Assembly (NCBI GenBank): GCA_024508675.1
Contig: JANINQ010000011.1
Location: forward strand, 1-64,000
Reading direction: 5' to 3'
DNA from: Afipia sp.
GTDB taxonomy: Bacteria > Pseudomonadota > Alphaproteobacteria > Rhizobiales > Xanthobacteraceae
Length of the DNA stretch: 64,000 nt
Shown piece by piece: positions 54,022 to 63,734 of the stretch. Both the position numbers and the translations under genes were made by a program. A model generated the notes under the pieces. That model saw only the letters and a list, made by a program, of their open reading frames with translations. It was not told where the DNA came from and ran no database searches. Position 1 is the stretch's first letter. Each line of letters begins with the position of its first letter.

Positions 54022-56415
54022 ATGCCGACTTTCTCTCAGAGCCTTGAACAATCCCTGCACCGTGCGCTGGCGATCGCCAACGAGCGGCACCATCAGTACG
54101 CGACGCTCGAACATCTCCTGCTTTCGCTGATCGACGACTCCGACGCCGCCGCGGTGATGCGTGCCTGCAGCGTCGATCTCGACAAGCTGCGCGGTAGCCT
54201 GGTGAACTATCTCGAAACCGAATTTGAAAATCTGGTGGCGGAAGGCTCCGACGACGCCAAGCCGACCGCCGGATTCCAGCGCGTCGTGCAGCGCGCGGTA
54301 ATCCATGTGCAGTCGTCCGGCCGCGAGGAAGTCACCGGCGCCAACGTGCTGATCGCGATCTTCGCGGAGCGCGAGAGCCATGCGGCGTATTTCCTGCAGG
54401 AGCAGGACATGACCCGCTACGACGCGGTGAACTACATCAGCCATGGCATTGCCAAGCGTCCCGGCGTCTCCGAGGCGCGGCCGGTGCGCGGCGTTGATGA
54501 GGAAGCCGACACCAAGGGCAATGACGACTCCAAGAAGAAGGGGGAGGCGCTCGAGACCTATTGCGTCAACCTCAACAAGAAGGCGCGCGATGGCAAGATC
54601 GATCCCGTGATCGGCCGCAACGCCGAGATCAATCGCGCCATCCAGGTGCTGTGTCGCCGCCAGAAGAACAATCCGCTGTTCGTCGGTGAGGCCGGCGTCG
54701 GCAAGACTGCGATTGCCGAAGGCCTCGCCAAGCGCATCGTCGATAGCGAAGTCCCGGAAGTGCTGTCCGCGGCCACCGTGTTCTCGCTGGACATGGGCAC
54801 GCTGCTGGCCGGCACGCGCTATCGCGGCGATTTCGAGGAGCGCCTCAAGCAGGTCATCAAGGAACTGGAAGCGCATCCCAATGCGATCCTGTTCATCGAC
54901 GAAATCCATACCGTGATCGGCGCGGGGGCGACCTCCGGCGGCGCGATGGATGCGTCCAACCTGCTCAAGCCCGCGCTGGCCTCCGGCACGATCCGCTGCA
55001 TGGGTTCGACCACCTACAAGGAATACCGGCAGCACTTCGAGAAGGATCGCGCGCTGGTGCGCCGGTTCCAGAAGATTGATGTCAACGAGCCGACCGTCGA
55101 GGACGCTATCGGTATCCTCAAGGGCCTCAAGCCGTATTTCGAGGACTATCACAAGCTGAAATACACCAACGACGCCATCGAGGCGGCGGTGAACCTTTCG
55201 GCGCGTTACATCCACGACCGCAAGCTGCCGGACAAGGCGATCGACGTGATCGACGAGTCGGGCGCGGCGCAGATGCTGGTGCCGGAGAACAAGCGCAAGA
55301 AGACCATCGGCATCAAGGAAATCGAGACCACCATCGCGACGATGGCTCGCATTCCGCCGAAGTCGGTATCGAAGGACGACGCCGAGGTGCTCAAGCATCT
55401 TGAGACGACGCTCAAGCGCACGGTGTTCGGACAGGACAAGGCCATCGAGGCCCTAGCCGCGTCGATCAAGCTCGCGCGCGCCGGTTTGCGCGAACCGGAG
55501 AAGCCGATCGGCTCCTATCTGTTCTCGGGACCAACCGGCGTCGGCAAGACCGAAGTGGCCAAGCAGCTTGCCGCGTCGCTTGGCGTGGAACTGCTGCGCT
55601 TCGACATGTCGGAATACATGGAGCGGCATACGGTGTCGCGCCTGATCGGCGCGCCTCCGGGTTATGTCGGCTTCGATCAGGGTGGCCTCTTGACCGATGG
55701 TGTGGACCAGCATCCGCATTGCGTGGTGCTGCTCGACGAAATCGAGAAGGCGCATCCGGATCTCTACAACGTGCTGTTGCAGATCATGGATCACGGCAAG
55801 CTGACCGACCACAACGGCAAGCAGGTCAACTTCCGCAATGTCATTCTTATCATGACGACCAACGCGGGCGCGGCCGACCTTGCACGGCAGGCCTTCGGCT
55901 TCACGCGGAGCAAGCGGGAAGGCGACGACCAGGAAGCGATCAACCGGCAGTTCGCGCCGGAATTCCGCAACCGTCTCGACGCGATCGTGTCGTTCGGTCA
56001 TCTGCAGACCGATGTGATCGGCATGGTGGTCGAGAAGTTCGTGCTTCAGCTTGAGGCTCAGCTTGCGGATCGCGACGTCACCATCGAACTGTCCGATCCC
56101 GCGAAGGGCTGGCTGATCGAGCACGGCTATGACGAGCAGATGGGCGCGCGGCCGATGGCGCGCATCATTCAGGAGCACGTCAAGAAGCCGCTGGCGGACG
56201 AAGTGCTGTTCGGCAAGCTCAAGGGTGGCGGCCATGTGCGCGTCATCCTCGTGAAGGACGAGCAGGGTGCCGATAAGATCGGCTTCGAGTTCGTCGAAGG
56301 TCCGGTGACGCCGAAGCCCGAGAAGCTGCCGGGTGCGCGCAAGCGCAGCGCGCCGCGCAAGCCGAAAGGCGGCGAGGGTCCGAAAGGTCCGACGAAGCCT
56401 CTCATGAAGGTCTGA
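54022..56415 (+). CDS. clpA: ATP-dependent Clp protease ATP-binding subunit ClpA
   Basis: AAA+ unfoldase feeding ClpP. 797 residues: N-domain (about 1-145, binds ClpS), AAA1 with Walker A GEAGVGKT at about 223, and AAA2 with GPTGVGKT at about 502 and sensor region [13 protein letters not shown] basic C-terminal tail ends [18 protein letters not shown]. No ClpP gene is in the window. Ends in an intrinsic-type hairpin. Confidence 0.96.
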   Translation: MPTFSQSLEQSLHRALAIANERHHQYATLEHLLLSLIDDSDAAAVMRACSVDLDKLRGSLVNYLETEFENLVAEGSDDAKPTAGFQRVVQRAVIHVQSSGREEVTGANVLIAIFAERESHAAYFLQEQDMTRYDAVNYISHGIAKRPGVSEARPVRGVDEEADTKGNDDSKKKGEALETYCVNLNKKARDGKIDPVIGRNAEINRAIQVLCRRQKNNPLFVGEAGVGKTAIAEGLAKRIVDSEVPEVLSAATVFSLDMGTLLAGTRYRGDFEERLKQVIKELEAHPNAILFIDEIHTVIGAGATSGGAMDASNLLKPALASGTIRCMGSTTYKEYRQHFEKDRALVRRFQKIDVNEPTVEDAIGILKGLKPYFEDYHKLKYTNDAIEAAVNLSARYIHDRKLPDKAIDVIDESGAAQMLVPENKRKKTIGIKEIETTIATMARIPPKSVSKDDAEVLKHLETTLKRTVFGQDKAIEALAASIKLARAGLREPEKPIGSYLFSGPTGVGKTEVAKQLAASLGVELLRFDMSEYMERHTVSRLIGAPPGYVGFDQGGLLTDGVDQHPHCVVLLDEIEKAHPDLYNVLLQIMDHGKLTDHNGKQVNFRNVILIMTTNAGAADLARQAFGFTRSKREGDDQEAINRQFAPEFRNRLDAIVSFGHLQTDVIGMVVEKFVLQLEAQLADRDVTIELSDPAKGWLIEHGYDEQMGARPMARIIQEHVKKPLADEVLFGKLKGGGHVRVILVKDEQGADKIGFEFVEGPVTPKPEKLPGARKRSAPRKPKGGEGPKGPTKPLMKV

Positions 56416-56439
56416 GCGAGGCTGTTCGCACTACGAAAC

Positions 56440-56469
56440 AACCCGGCAATCGCGAGATTGCCGGGTTTT
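56440..56469 (+). terminator. clpA terminator
   Basis: ACCCGGCAATC-GCGA-GATTGCCGGGT, an 11-bp stem with a 4-base loop, followed by TTT. It is 25 bp after the stop codon. Confidence 0.82.
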
Positions 56470-56495
56470 CGTTTGCCGGTGCGGCAGTGATCCGA

Positions 56496-56864
56496 TCAGA
56501 GCCGTTTGAGGGCAACGATGATGGATTCGAAGGTTGTGTTGATAAGTTTTGACGCGTTGGAAGCAACTGCATAGGCAGTCAGCCCGGCAAGAGCCGCGAC
56601 AAGGACATACTGAGATGTCGCTGCGGCGAGCAACGGTCTCAGTACCCGGCGGGCCGCTTGTCTGATCTTGTTCCTGCGCCGCGACGCAGGAAACTGCAGA
56701 TCGAAGTTCTGGTCCGCATCGGCGACATCTGCATTCTGGCCGTTATCGCTAACCGCGACTGTAATCTCTTCGCTGGTTGCGAGGCCGAGGTGAGCCGCGT
56801 CTACCGGAATTTCGCCGCGCGCCGCTTCCTCAGGAGAGGTATCCAGTTCATTGAGCGTGGCCAC
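56496..56864 (-). CDS. Hypothetical protein with one membrane helix
   Basis: 122 residues. An acidic N-terminal half (MATLNELDTSPEEAARGEIP, then NGQNADVADADQNFDLQF) is followed by a basic stretch RRRNKIRQAARRVLRPL and a hydrophobic helix YVLVAALAGLTAYAVAS. Cytosolic N-terminus with a short membrane anchor. No family recognised. Confidence 0.6.
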   Translation of the reverse strand: MATLNELDTSPEEAARGEIPVDAAHLGLATSEEITVAVSDNGQNADVADADQNFDLQFPASRRRNKIRQAARRVLRPLLAAATSQYVLVAALAGLTAYAVASNASKLINTTFESIIVALKRL

Positions 56865-57108
56865 GTTTCAATCCCGGTATTTCAATCGCGATCAATTTAC
56901 GGGACCGAGGTGACAGAGGCGATGGCGCAAGATCAAAAGGCTCTGTTAACGTAAATGTTCGCGGCTTTCGTGACTGGAACCTCATGTTCTGTTCGCGCGA
57001 TGGATCATCTCCATCTTGCAACCACAGGCCAGCGTACAGGTTTCCAGAACGGTTGTGTGCGGTTCATGTGATCCGCTTTTCAACATCCCTGGATGAAATG
57101 GATCTGCG

Positions 57109-58188
57109 ATGAAGCGGCTCGCATGTCTGATGACCGGTCTGATGCTGTCTGCGGTTCCGGCACTCGTGCGCGCTGACGAGACTGCTGTGCCGGCCGTGGA
57201 ACAGGGCGGATCACCCGCGGCGACGGCGCAATTCGGACCAGAAAATCCTTTGTCATCACCCACGCCGCAAGCGAGCCCGCCGGAATCAAAGCCGCGCGAT
57301 CCGGAAAACAACGAGACGTCCACTCCGCCGGAACAGGCAAAGCCCGCTACGGCGGATATTCCAGCCGGCAACAAGGACGCCAATGCGCGCGAGGCGATGT
57401 GCCTGATGATCGAGTCTGCGGCCTCGGCACACAGTCTACCGCTGGAATTCTTCGCACGCGTGATCTGGCAGGAAAGCCGTTTCCAGCCCGATGCGGTGGG
57501 GCCGGTGACGCGCAGCGGCCAGCGCGCGCAGGGCGTCGCGCAGTTCATGCCTAGCACTGCGAGCGAACGCCGTCTGCTCGATCCCTTCGATCCTGTGCAG
57601 GCGCTGCCGAAGTCCGCCGAGTTCCTGCAGGAACTGCGCGAACAGTTCGGCAATCTCGGGCTGGCGGCGGCGGCTTACAACGCGGGGCCTCGGCGGATTC
57701 AGGAATGGCTCGCCGGTACGGGCTATATGCCGTCCGAGACCCGTAACTATGTCTATGCCATTACCGGCACGTCGGTCGACGAATGGGCGACCGCGGGCAA
57801 GAGCGGCACGATCAAGGATCGTACGCCGCCTGCCGGATGTCGCGAACTGATGGCGCTGCTGCAGCGGGCGCCGAACCCGTTCGTCACGGGCCTTGAACAG
57901 CGCGTGAAGCTCGGTGCGTCGATGCCATGGGGTGTGCAGCTTGCGGCGGGATTTTCACGCGACAAGGCGCTTGCCATGTATGCGCGCGCGATCTCGCGTC
58001 TCAATGCCATTATAGGCGATCGCGATCCAAGCCTGCTGAGTTCGGTTTTCCGCAGCCGCGGCACACGGCCATTCTATCAGGTACGCGTCGGTGCAGACAC
58101 GCGGGCATCCGCGAATGAACTGTGTGACCGCATCCGGCGTGCAGGGCAGGCGTGCATCGTGTTGAAGAACGCGGAACGGCATGGTTAA
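57109..58188 (+). CDS. Lytic murein transglycosylase (SLT family) with C-terminal SPOR-like tail
   Basis: Cleaves the MurNAc-GlcNAc bond in peptidoglycan. 359 residues: signal peptide (LACLMTGLMLSAVPALVRA), Pro/Ala-rich linker, SLT domain from about 105 with catalytic Glu in IWQESRFQPDAVG and GVAQFMPSTASERRLLDP, AAAYNAGPRRIQEWL. The C-terminal segment FYQVRVGADTRASANELCDRIRRAGQACIVLKN looks like a SPOR-type fold. The gene stands alone. Confidence 0.9.
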   Translation: MKRLACLMTGLMLSAVPALVRADETAVPAVEQGGSPAATAQFGPENPLSSPTPQASPPESKPRDPENNETSTPPEQAKPATADIPAGNKDANAREAMCLMIESAASAHSLPLEFFARVIWQESRFQPDAVGPVTRSGQRAQGVAQFMPSTASERRLLDPFDPVQALPKSAEFLQELREQFGNLGLAAAAYNAGPRRIQEWLAGTGYMPSETRNYVYAITGTSVDEWATAGKSGTIKDRTPPAGCRELMALLQRAPNPFVTGLEQRVKLGASMPWGVQLAAGFSRDKALAMYARAISRLNAIIGDRDPSLLSSVFRSRGTRPFYQVRVGADTRASANELCDRIRRAGQACIVLKNAERHG

Positions 58189-58446
58189 TCGGCGCATGTT
58201 CGGAGCGTGCAGTGAACAGGATCGAGATTGCGGAAATCTCTCATAACGGTTAACGCCGCGGCACGATCGTTTGCAGAAAGAAACCCAATAATTGCAGGCA
58301 TTATTTGAATCGGCGTGAAAATCGCTATGCTCAATGAAATGCTAACGCGATGTCTGCAATTTTGCTTTAAGTTTTGCGAAACTGTTTTCCAATCACCTGA
58401 TGGCGTGCAGCGGAAAGTCATCCGCCGCATTGGAGGGGAAGCCATC

Positions 58447-58536
58447 ATGTTGACGTTTGGAATTATCGGGATCGCATTCGCGACCTTGTGCGTTCTCGGC
58501 TCGCTGTCGTCGTCCGTGCGCGAACCATCGATCTGA
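58447..58536 (+). CDS. Possible small membrane peptide (29 residues)
   Basis: MLTFGIIGIAFATLCVLGSL then SSSVREPSI: a single hydrophobic segment and a short polar tail. GGAGGGG at 58432-58438 could serve as ribosome-binding site, though 8 bases from the ATG. A longer frame starting with GTG at 58315 exists. Evidence is thin. Confidence 0.35.
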   Translation: MLTFGIIGIAFATLCVLGSLSSSVREPSI

Positions 58537-58744
58537 TTTCAGTGTTGCTTTCACGCGAGGCCATCGTCTTTGCGGTGACGCCCTCGGTGTGATGGAAACG
58601 AACCTGCGTTATCCGAAGGCGCGAGCCGTATCGCGCAGGCCTCGATGACGCAAATGACGGACTGATATTCTGGAATGGCGGTCCGGTGCCCTTGACGGGA
58701 AGGGCATTTCACACGCGAGATGAATCAAACGATTCATCCGGTAT

Positions 58745-59491
58745 TTGCACCCCTTGGCGCTTCCCGCCCTCGATTCCCCGAAATGGCAAAGCTCAGTCGC
58801 GGCCTTCGCGTTGGGAGCGAAGTCCGCGCTGTCGTCCATTCTGGCGCTGGTGCTGTTCGGCACCTTCATCGGCGTGGGCGCTTTCGCGCATGACACCGGC
58901 TTTACGCTGGGCTGGGCGCTGACCAGCACGGTTCTGATATGGGCCGGTCCCGCGCAGATCATCCTCATCTCGACCTCCCATGCGGGGGCCACGCTGCTGG
59001 AATCGGCTCTGGCCGTCACGATCAGCGCGATCCGGCTGTTGCCGATGGTGGTTTCCGTGCTGCCGATGCTGCGGACGCCCAAGACCAAAATACGCCAGCT
59101 CATTCTGCCGTCGCATTTCGTGGCGGTCACGGTCTGGGTCGAGAGTTTCCGTCTGCTGCCGCATGTGCCGCGCGAGCGGCGGATCGCGTTTGTGAATGGC
59201 CTCGGCACGGGGCTTGCGTCCCTGAGCTGCGTGGCGACCATTCTCGGCTACGGACTGGCGGCAAATCTTCCGCCGCTACTGGCTGCGGCAATTCTGGCGC
59301 TGACGCCGCTGACCTTCCTGCTGTCGACGGCCCGCAACGCCCACAAGCTGGTGGACAAGCTGGCGCTGGCCCTTGGGCTGGCGCTGTATCCGCTGGTGCA
59401 ACTGATGCACACCGGCGTCGACATCATGATCAGCGGCGTGACCGCGGGGACGATCGCTTACGGCGTCAATCGCCTGTGGAGGCGCGTATGA
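58745..59491 (+). CDS. azlC: AzlC-family permease subunit (branched-chain amino acid exporter)
   Basis: Large subunit of a two-component exporter. 248 residues with the AzlC signatures WALTSTVLIWAGPAQIILIS, TISAIRLLPMVVSVLPMLR and several hydrophobic helices. The start is a TTG; no ATG in this frame precedes the conserved region and no strong ribosome-binding site is seen, so the start is uncertain. It overlaps azlD by 4 bp (ATGA), which implies coupling. Confidence 0.85.
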   Translation: MHPLALPALDSPKWQSSVAAFALGAKSALSSILALVLFGTFIGVGAFAHDTGFTLGWALTSTVLIWAGPAQIILISTSHAGATLLESALAVTISAIRLLPMVVSVLPMLRTPKTKIRQLILPSHFVAVTVWVESFRLLPHVPRERRIAFVNGLGTGLASLSCVATILGYGLAANLPPLLAAAILALTPLTFLLSTARNAHKLVDKLALALGLALYPLVQLMHTGVDIMISGVTAGTIAYGVNRLWRRV

Positions 59492-59832
59492 GCGGGATTC
59501 TCGGTGACGGACATGCCATCGCGCTGCTGCTGTTCGCGGGCTTCCTGTCGAACGAAGTTTGGCGCGTGCTCGGCCTCGCCATCGGCGGCGGCGTCGATGA
59601 GAGTTCCGAATTCCTGATCTGGGTGAGGGCAGTCGCCGCGGCGATCCTCGCCGGTGTCATCGCCCAGATCCTGATTTCGCCGCCCGGCGCGCTGGCGACC
59701 GTTCCGGACGTGGTTCGGTATGGTGCTGTCGTGGTGGGCGTCGCCGTGTTTTTGGCGACGCGCAAATCGGTTTTCGCCGGCGTCGTCGCCGGAGAGATTG
59801 TCGTGCTCGCGGGCAAATGGTGGATGGGCTGA
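59488..59832 (+). CDS. azlD: AzlD-family permease subunit
   Basis: 114 residues with four hydrophobic segments (AIALLLFAGFLSNEVWRVLGLAI, VRAVAAAILAGVIAQILI, VRYGAVVVGVAVFLAT, VFAGVVAGEIVVLAG). Small partner of AzlC. It starts inside the azlC stop codon and ends just before a dispersed repeat. Substrate may be a branched-chain amino acid or an analogue. Confidence 0.85.
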   Translation: MSGILGDGHAIALLLFAGFLSNEVWRVLGLAIGGGVDESSEFLIWVRAVAAAILAGVIAQILISPPGALATVPDVVRYGAVVVGVAVFLATRKSVFAGVVAGEIVVLAGKWWMG

Positions 59833-59856
59833 GTCCGAACGCCCACAAGCCGCGAA

Positions 59857-59952
59857 CCTCATCCTGAGGAGTGGCCGACTGGCCGCGTCTTGAAGGATGA
59901 GATGTCATGCTCATGGTTCGAGACGGCGCGGAAGCGCCTCCTCACCATGGGG
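59857..59952. repeat. Dispersed palindromic repeat, copy 2
   Basis: Contains CCTCATCCTGAGGAG, GCGTCTTGAAGGATGAG, CATGGTTCGAGACG and CTCCTCACCATGGGG. The order and sequence agree with the reverse complement of the copy at 3705-3807. It lies between azlD and the convergent HIT gene. Confidence 0.8.
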
Positions 59953-59961
59953 ACGATGCAG

Positions 59962-60387
59962 TCAATCTTTCAGCGCCGCGATCAGCCGTGTTGCGTGATC
60001 TTCCAGCACCTTGACGTCTTCCTTGCGGGTCGCTGGCGGCAGCAGCGCCACGCCTTCGACGCGCGGCATCACATGCATATGCAGGTGATAGACGACCTGA
60101 CCGGCGGCCGGTTCGCTGAACTGTTGCAGCGTGATGCCGTCGGCATTGAAGGCCTTCAGCGCCGCCACGGCGATCTTCTTCGCCGTTCGCGCCACATGGG
60201 CGAAGCTGTCAGGCGAGATGTCCAGAATGTTGCGGGCGGGCTGCTTCGGGATCACCAGCGTATGCCCGGGACAGCGGGGCATGATGTCCATGAAGGCGAA
60301 GGTGTGTTCGTCCTCATAAACCTTGTGACAGGGGATTTCCCCCCGCAGGATTTTCGCGAAAATGTTGTTGGTGTCGTAAGTGCTCAT
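59962..60387 (-). CDS. HIT-family protein
   Basis: 141 residues from the ATG at 60387. The histidine triad HLHMHVMPR (about 105-113) is intact, and IFAKILRGEIPCHKVYEDEHTFAFMDIMP at the N-terminus matches the HinT/FHIT-like group. Probably a nucleoside phosphoramidase or adenylyl hydrolase. A longer reading from 60447 adds 20 non-conserved residues. Confidence 0.92.
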   Translation of the reverse strand: MSTYDTNNIFAKILRGEIPCHKVYEDEHTFAFMDIMPRCPGHTLVIPKQPARNILDISPDSFAHVARTAKKIAVAALKAFNADGITLQQFSEPAAGQVVYHLHMHVMPRVEGVALLPPATRKEDVKVLEDHATRLIAALKD

Positions 60388-60469
60388 GATGCGTCCCGGA
60401 CGTTTTGATGGCGCACCATCGCCGCCCGTCGCGGGCCGGTCAAGCACGCGCGTGTAACTGATGCGTATA

Positions 60470-61570
60470 TCACGCCTCTGTCGTGCGTTCGGGAATACCG
60501 GTCGCGATCTCGTCTATCCGGTCCGCAAGATCGGTCAGATCGCGGTGTAGCCCGTTCAGTGTAAATGCCAGGCCGAAAACCCGGCCCACGGCATTGAAAT
60601 CCATGGTGCGCATAACTCCGGATTGCCGCAGGCCGGTGAATGTTTCCGTGAACGCAAGGTGCGCGGCGGGAACGTCGTTGCGTGACACCACGGTGACCGC
60701 ATCGAGTGCGGTCGCGCAGCGCCCGGTCAGTTCAGCCTGGGCGCGAAGCAGCGCGGCGGCTGCGGGCGCGAGGCTTGGGGCGACCGGAGGCGGGAGCGGC
60801 TCCCGAAGCACGGTGCCGATACCCACGAGATCGTTCCGCACGCGCCAGAGCGTGCGCGGGATGGCTGCGGGAATGCGGTGATCGGCAAGTTTTGACGCGC
60901 GCTCCCTGTCGGCATCCTTCAGGGCCTGTTCAACGGCGGCGAGCGCCTGGCGCAGGGCGGGGTGTTCGGTGGAGGGGACGAGCGCCTCGCCGCGTTCCAG
61001 TGCATCGGCTTCCGACAGCAGCAGCCGCTGGATGCGATTGAGCACCGCAACGGAGCGCGAGACGACAAGGGTGTGGGATCGTGCCGGGAAGATCAGCACC
61101 ATCGCCAGCACGCCGATCAGGCCGCCCAGGCCGATTTCGATGATGCGGTCGAGCACGAACTGCTCCACCGGCGCGCCCGCCGGATCGGTCAGCAGCATGA
61201 TCGCCGCCGTGACCGGCGCGACGCGCAGTTGCGGGCGGATCGCCGCGCCCCATACGGTAGCGCAGGTGACCAGCACAAGAGCAATGCCGATGCCGAGCGT
61301 GGTATTTGAATGAAATGCTGCCGCAAGCCCTCCGACGAGTGCGCCCGCGAGCGTGCCCATCATCCGCTCGGTTGCGGCGCCAAGTGTGCCACCGATCGAG
61401 CCCTGCATCACGATCATCACTGTGAAGACCGCCCAGTATCCCTGCGGCAGCCCGAGCGCTTTGTACGCGGCATAGGCCGCGCCGGTGGCAATGGCGACGC
61501 GGAAGGTCTGGCGCAACTCCGGTGTGCGCCGAACGAGAAATTCGCGGATGCTCGCGGAGATTGAACTCAA
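60470..61570 (-). CDS. FUSC-family membrane protein
   Basis: 366 residues: five or six membrane helices in the first half (AIATGAAYAAYKALGLPQGYWAVFTVMIVMQGS, GTLAGALVGGLAAAF, LGIGIALVLVTCATVWGAAI, VAPVTAAIMLLT, IGLGGLIGVLAMVLIF) and a cytosolic half of charged helices. Resembles fusaric-acid/aromatic-acid efflux proteins. The start is a TTG with AGGA six bases upstream. Efflux role inferred. Confidence 0.8.
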   Translation of the reverse strand: MSSISASIREFLVRRTPELRQTFRVAIATGAAYAAYKALGLPQGYWAVFTVMIVMQGSIGGTLGAATERMMGTLAGALVGGLAAAFHSNTTLGIGIALVLVTCATVWGAAIRPQLRVAPVTAAIMLLTDPAGAPVEQFVLDRIIEIGLGGLIGVLAMVLIFPARSHTLVVSRSVAVLNRIQRLLLSEADALERGEALVPSTEHPALRQALAAVEQALKDADRERASKLADHRIPAAIPRTLWRVRNDLVGIGTVLREPLPPPVAPSLAPAAAALLRAQAELTGRCATALDAVTVVSRNDVPAAHLAFTETFTGLRQSGVMRTMDFNAVGRVFGLAFTLNGLHRDLTDLADRIDEIATGIPERTTEA

Positions 61571-61644
61571 GGCGCGTCCTGTGGCGGCATCATGGTGCCG
61601 GTCAGGTTAGGCTTCCCGCGAGGCAATCACAACATTCCGGCCTG

Positions 61645-62817
61645 TCAGCCTTCAACATCGGTTTTGCGGAAAGGACCGGCTTCGGTCAGTTCGCGAACGG
61701 CTTCCTGCACATAGCTGCGTTCACGTGCGAGATAGTCGCGGATTGCGCGGCGCAGGCCGGGATCAGCGATGTAATGCGCCGAGTAAGTGGTTTGCGGCAG
61801 GTAGCCGCGCGCGATCTTGTGCTCGCCCTGAGCGCCGGCTTCAACGTGTTTGAGGCCGCGCTGGATCGCGAAGTCGATGGCCTGATAGTAGCAGACCTCG
61901 AAATGCAGGAAGGGGTGATGCTCGATCGCGCCCCAGTGGCGGCCGAACAGCGTATCAGAGCCAATGAAGTTGATTGCGCCTGCGATCCATCGCCCGTCGC
62001 GTTTCGCCATCACGAGAAGAACATCCTTCGCCATGGTGGCGCCGATCTCGTCGTAGAAGGAGCGGGTGAGATAGGGGCGGCCCCACTTGCGCGAGCCGGT
62101 CTCCATGTAGAATTCGAAGAATGCATCCCAGACGTCTGGCGTGATGTCGTCACCGGTCAGAGGATGGATGGTGATGCCATTGGCGAGGGCATCGCGCCGT
62201 TCGCGGCGGATCGCCTTGCGGTGGCGTGAGGCCAGCGTGGCGAGGAAATCCTCGAATGTGCCATAGCCTTCATTGTGCCAGTGGAATTGCTGGTCGGTGC
62301 GCTGTAGGAATCCCTGTTTCGCAAGGAACGTCCACTCATCCTTGCGGGCGAACGTGACATGGACGGACGATGCCTGCGTCGCGTCGCAGAGTGCGATCAA
62401 TCCGCCCGCGAGGGTTTCGCGCACACGTTCTGAATTATCGCCCGGGCGAACCAGCAGGCGAGGTCCGGTGGCAGGGGTGAAGGGCACGCTCGCCTGCAGC
62501 TTGGGATAGTAACTGCCGCCTGCACGCGCATAGGCGTCGGCCCAGCCGTGATCGAAGACGTATTCGCCTTGCGAATGGTTTTTCAGATAGCAGGGCACTA
62601 CGCCGACGACCTGGCCTGCGATGCGCGCGATCAGGTGGCGGGCGGCCCAGCCGGTGCGTCCGACCGCGGAGCCTGACGTTTCCAGCGCTGCGAAGAAGGC
62701 ATGCGTCACAAACGGGTTGTACGCGCCATCCGGGTTGGCACAGGCGTTCCAGTCGCCGGCCGCGATCTGGCCGATCGATGACACCGCTTCAAGGGTGATC
62801 TCGCAGGAATCCGTCAA
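61645..62817 (-). CDS. GNAT-like N-acyltransferase (DUF482/FemAB-related)
   Basis: 390 residues. The C-terminal half carries two GNAT-type regions with LATLASRHRKAIRRERRDAL and HFEVCYYQAIDFAIQRGLKHVEAGAQGEHKIARGYLP, the hallmark of DUF482 proteins, known as predicted peptidoglycan-related N-acyltransferases. The start is a TTG without strong ribosome-binding site, so the N-terminus is uncertain. Lies between FUSC and the phosphodiesterase genes on the same strand. Confidence 0.82.
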   Translation of the reverse strand: MTDSCEITLEAVSSIGQIAAGDWNACANPDGAYNPFVTHAFFAALETSGSAVGRTGWAARHLIARIAGQVVGVVPCYLKNHSQGEYVFDHGWADAYARAGGSYYPKLQASVPFTPATGPRLLVRPGDNSERVRETLAGGLIALCDATQASSVHVTFARKDEWTFLAKQGFLQRTDQQFHWHNEGYGTFEDFLATLASRHRKAIRRERRDALANGITIHPLTGDDITPDVWDAFFEFYMETGSRKWGRPYLTRSFYDEIGATMAKDVLLVMAKRDGRWIAGAINFIGSDTLFGRHWGAIEHHPFLHFEVCYYQAIDFAIQRGLKHVEAGAQGEHKIARGYLPQTTYSAHYIADPGLRRAIRDYLARERSYVQEAVRELTEAGPFRKTDVEG

Positions 62818-62917
62818 AGGGGAGGCGCACCGTGGCCGTGAGAAATCGAGAGTGTTCAGGAGTATAGATCGGTTCTTGCGCGGATGACTTCAAGTCTCCG
62901 GGAGCGCGTCCCTGGAC

Positions 62918-63670
62918 CTATTCCGGGATGAAGCCTTCGAACGTCATCTGGTCGGCATAGCGGAAGGTTCGGGCCTGCTGTTCCGGTGTCCGCACCGTCC
63001 ATGTGATCAGCGCGCAGCCGAAGATGTTGCGCGCGATCCATGGCGCAGGGGCGGGCAGGTCGTTGACGCTGTAGCTGACGAAATGAGGCTGCGTGCGGAA
63101 GGCGTGGCGGAGCGATGTCATCTCGTGAATCTTCTGTGGCGGCAACTGCCTCCATTCCCCGTCGGTGTAGTGCCGCTCAGCGACAATGCCGCGGGTCAGG
63201 TCCGGCATCCGCTCACGAACCGCGATCACCTGATCGGGGTCGAACGACATTGCCGCTACCGGTCCGTTGTAGGACGCGAGCACGTCGGCCATTCGGCTCA
63301 CCAGCCGCCGATCGCCGTTGAAACGGCTTTTGATTTCCAGCACCAGCGGCACCCGTCCTGCGACACGCGCGCAGAGATCACCGAGCGTCATCATGCGATC
63401 GGATGTGTTCTTGAAGACGACCTGCTTTAGCTGCTCGGATGTCAGCGACAGCAACTCGCCGGAGCCTTCGGTGAGACGGCCCAGCACGTAATCATGATGC
63501 ACCATCGCCTCGCCATCGGCGCTGAGCTGCAGATCGACTTCGATGGCGAAGTTTCCGGCGACCGCAGCATCGATTGCCGATGGCATGTTTTCGATGATGC
63601 CGCGTGCGCGATCATGAAGGCCGCGATGTGCGATCGGCCGTGCCGTCAGCCATGCAGGTGCGCGCGACAT
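62918..63670 (-). CDS. Glycerophosphodiester phosphodiesterase (GDPD family)
   Basis: Releases glycerol-3-phosphate from deacylated phospholipids. 250 residues of a TIM barrel with AHRGLHD (about 14-20), IEVDLQLSADGEAMVHHDY (about 43-61) carrying metal-binding Glu, Asp and His, and VLEIKSRF. No signal peptide, so cytosolic like UgpQ. A palindromic repeat separates it from the RidA gene. Confidence 0.92.
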   Translation of the reverse strand: MSRAPAWLTARPIAHRGLHDRARGIIENMPSAIDAAVAGNFAIEVDLQLSADGEAMVHHDYVLGRLTEGSGELLSLTSEQLKQVVFKNTSDRMMTLGDLCARVAGRVPLVLEIKSRFNGDRRLVSRMADVLASYNGPVAAMSFDPDQVIAVRERMPDLTRGIVAERHYTDGEWRQLPPQKIHEMTSLRHAFRTQPHFVSYSVNDLPAPAPWIARNIFGCALITWTVRTPEQQARTFRYADQMTFEGFIPE

Positions 63671-63687
63671 GTCTAGCTTCTATCAAT

Positions 63688-63733
63688 GAGCATGATCTTA
63701 TCGGAAAACCGGTGACGACTTTTCGGGATCATC
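63688..63733. repeat. Short palindromic repeat (GCATGATC family)
   Basis: GCATGATC, core GGAAAACCGGTGACGACTTTTC and GGATCATCC make an imperfect palindrome. From memory, nearly identical blocks (GCATGATCTTTTCGGAAAAC-like) are scattered across Rhizobiales genomes. It lies between the phosphodiesterase and RidA genes. Confidence 0.6.
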
Positions 63734-63734
63734 C

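Noticed and set aside
53827-55398. 523-codon open frame antisense to clpA
   Set aside because: Explained by clpA codon structure; no recognisable domain.
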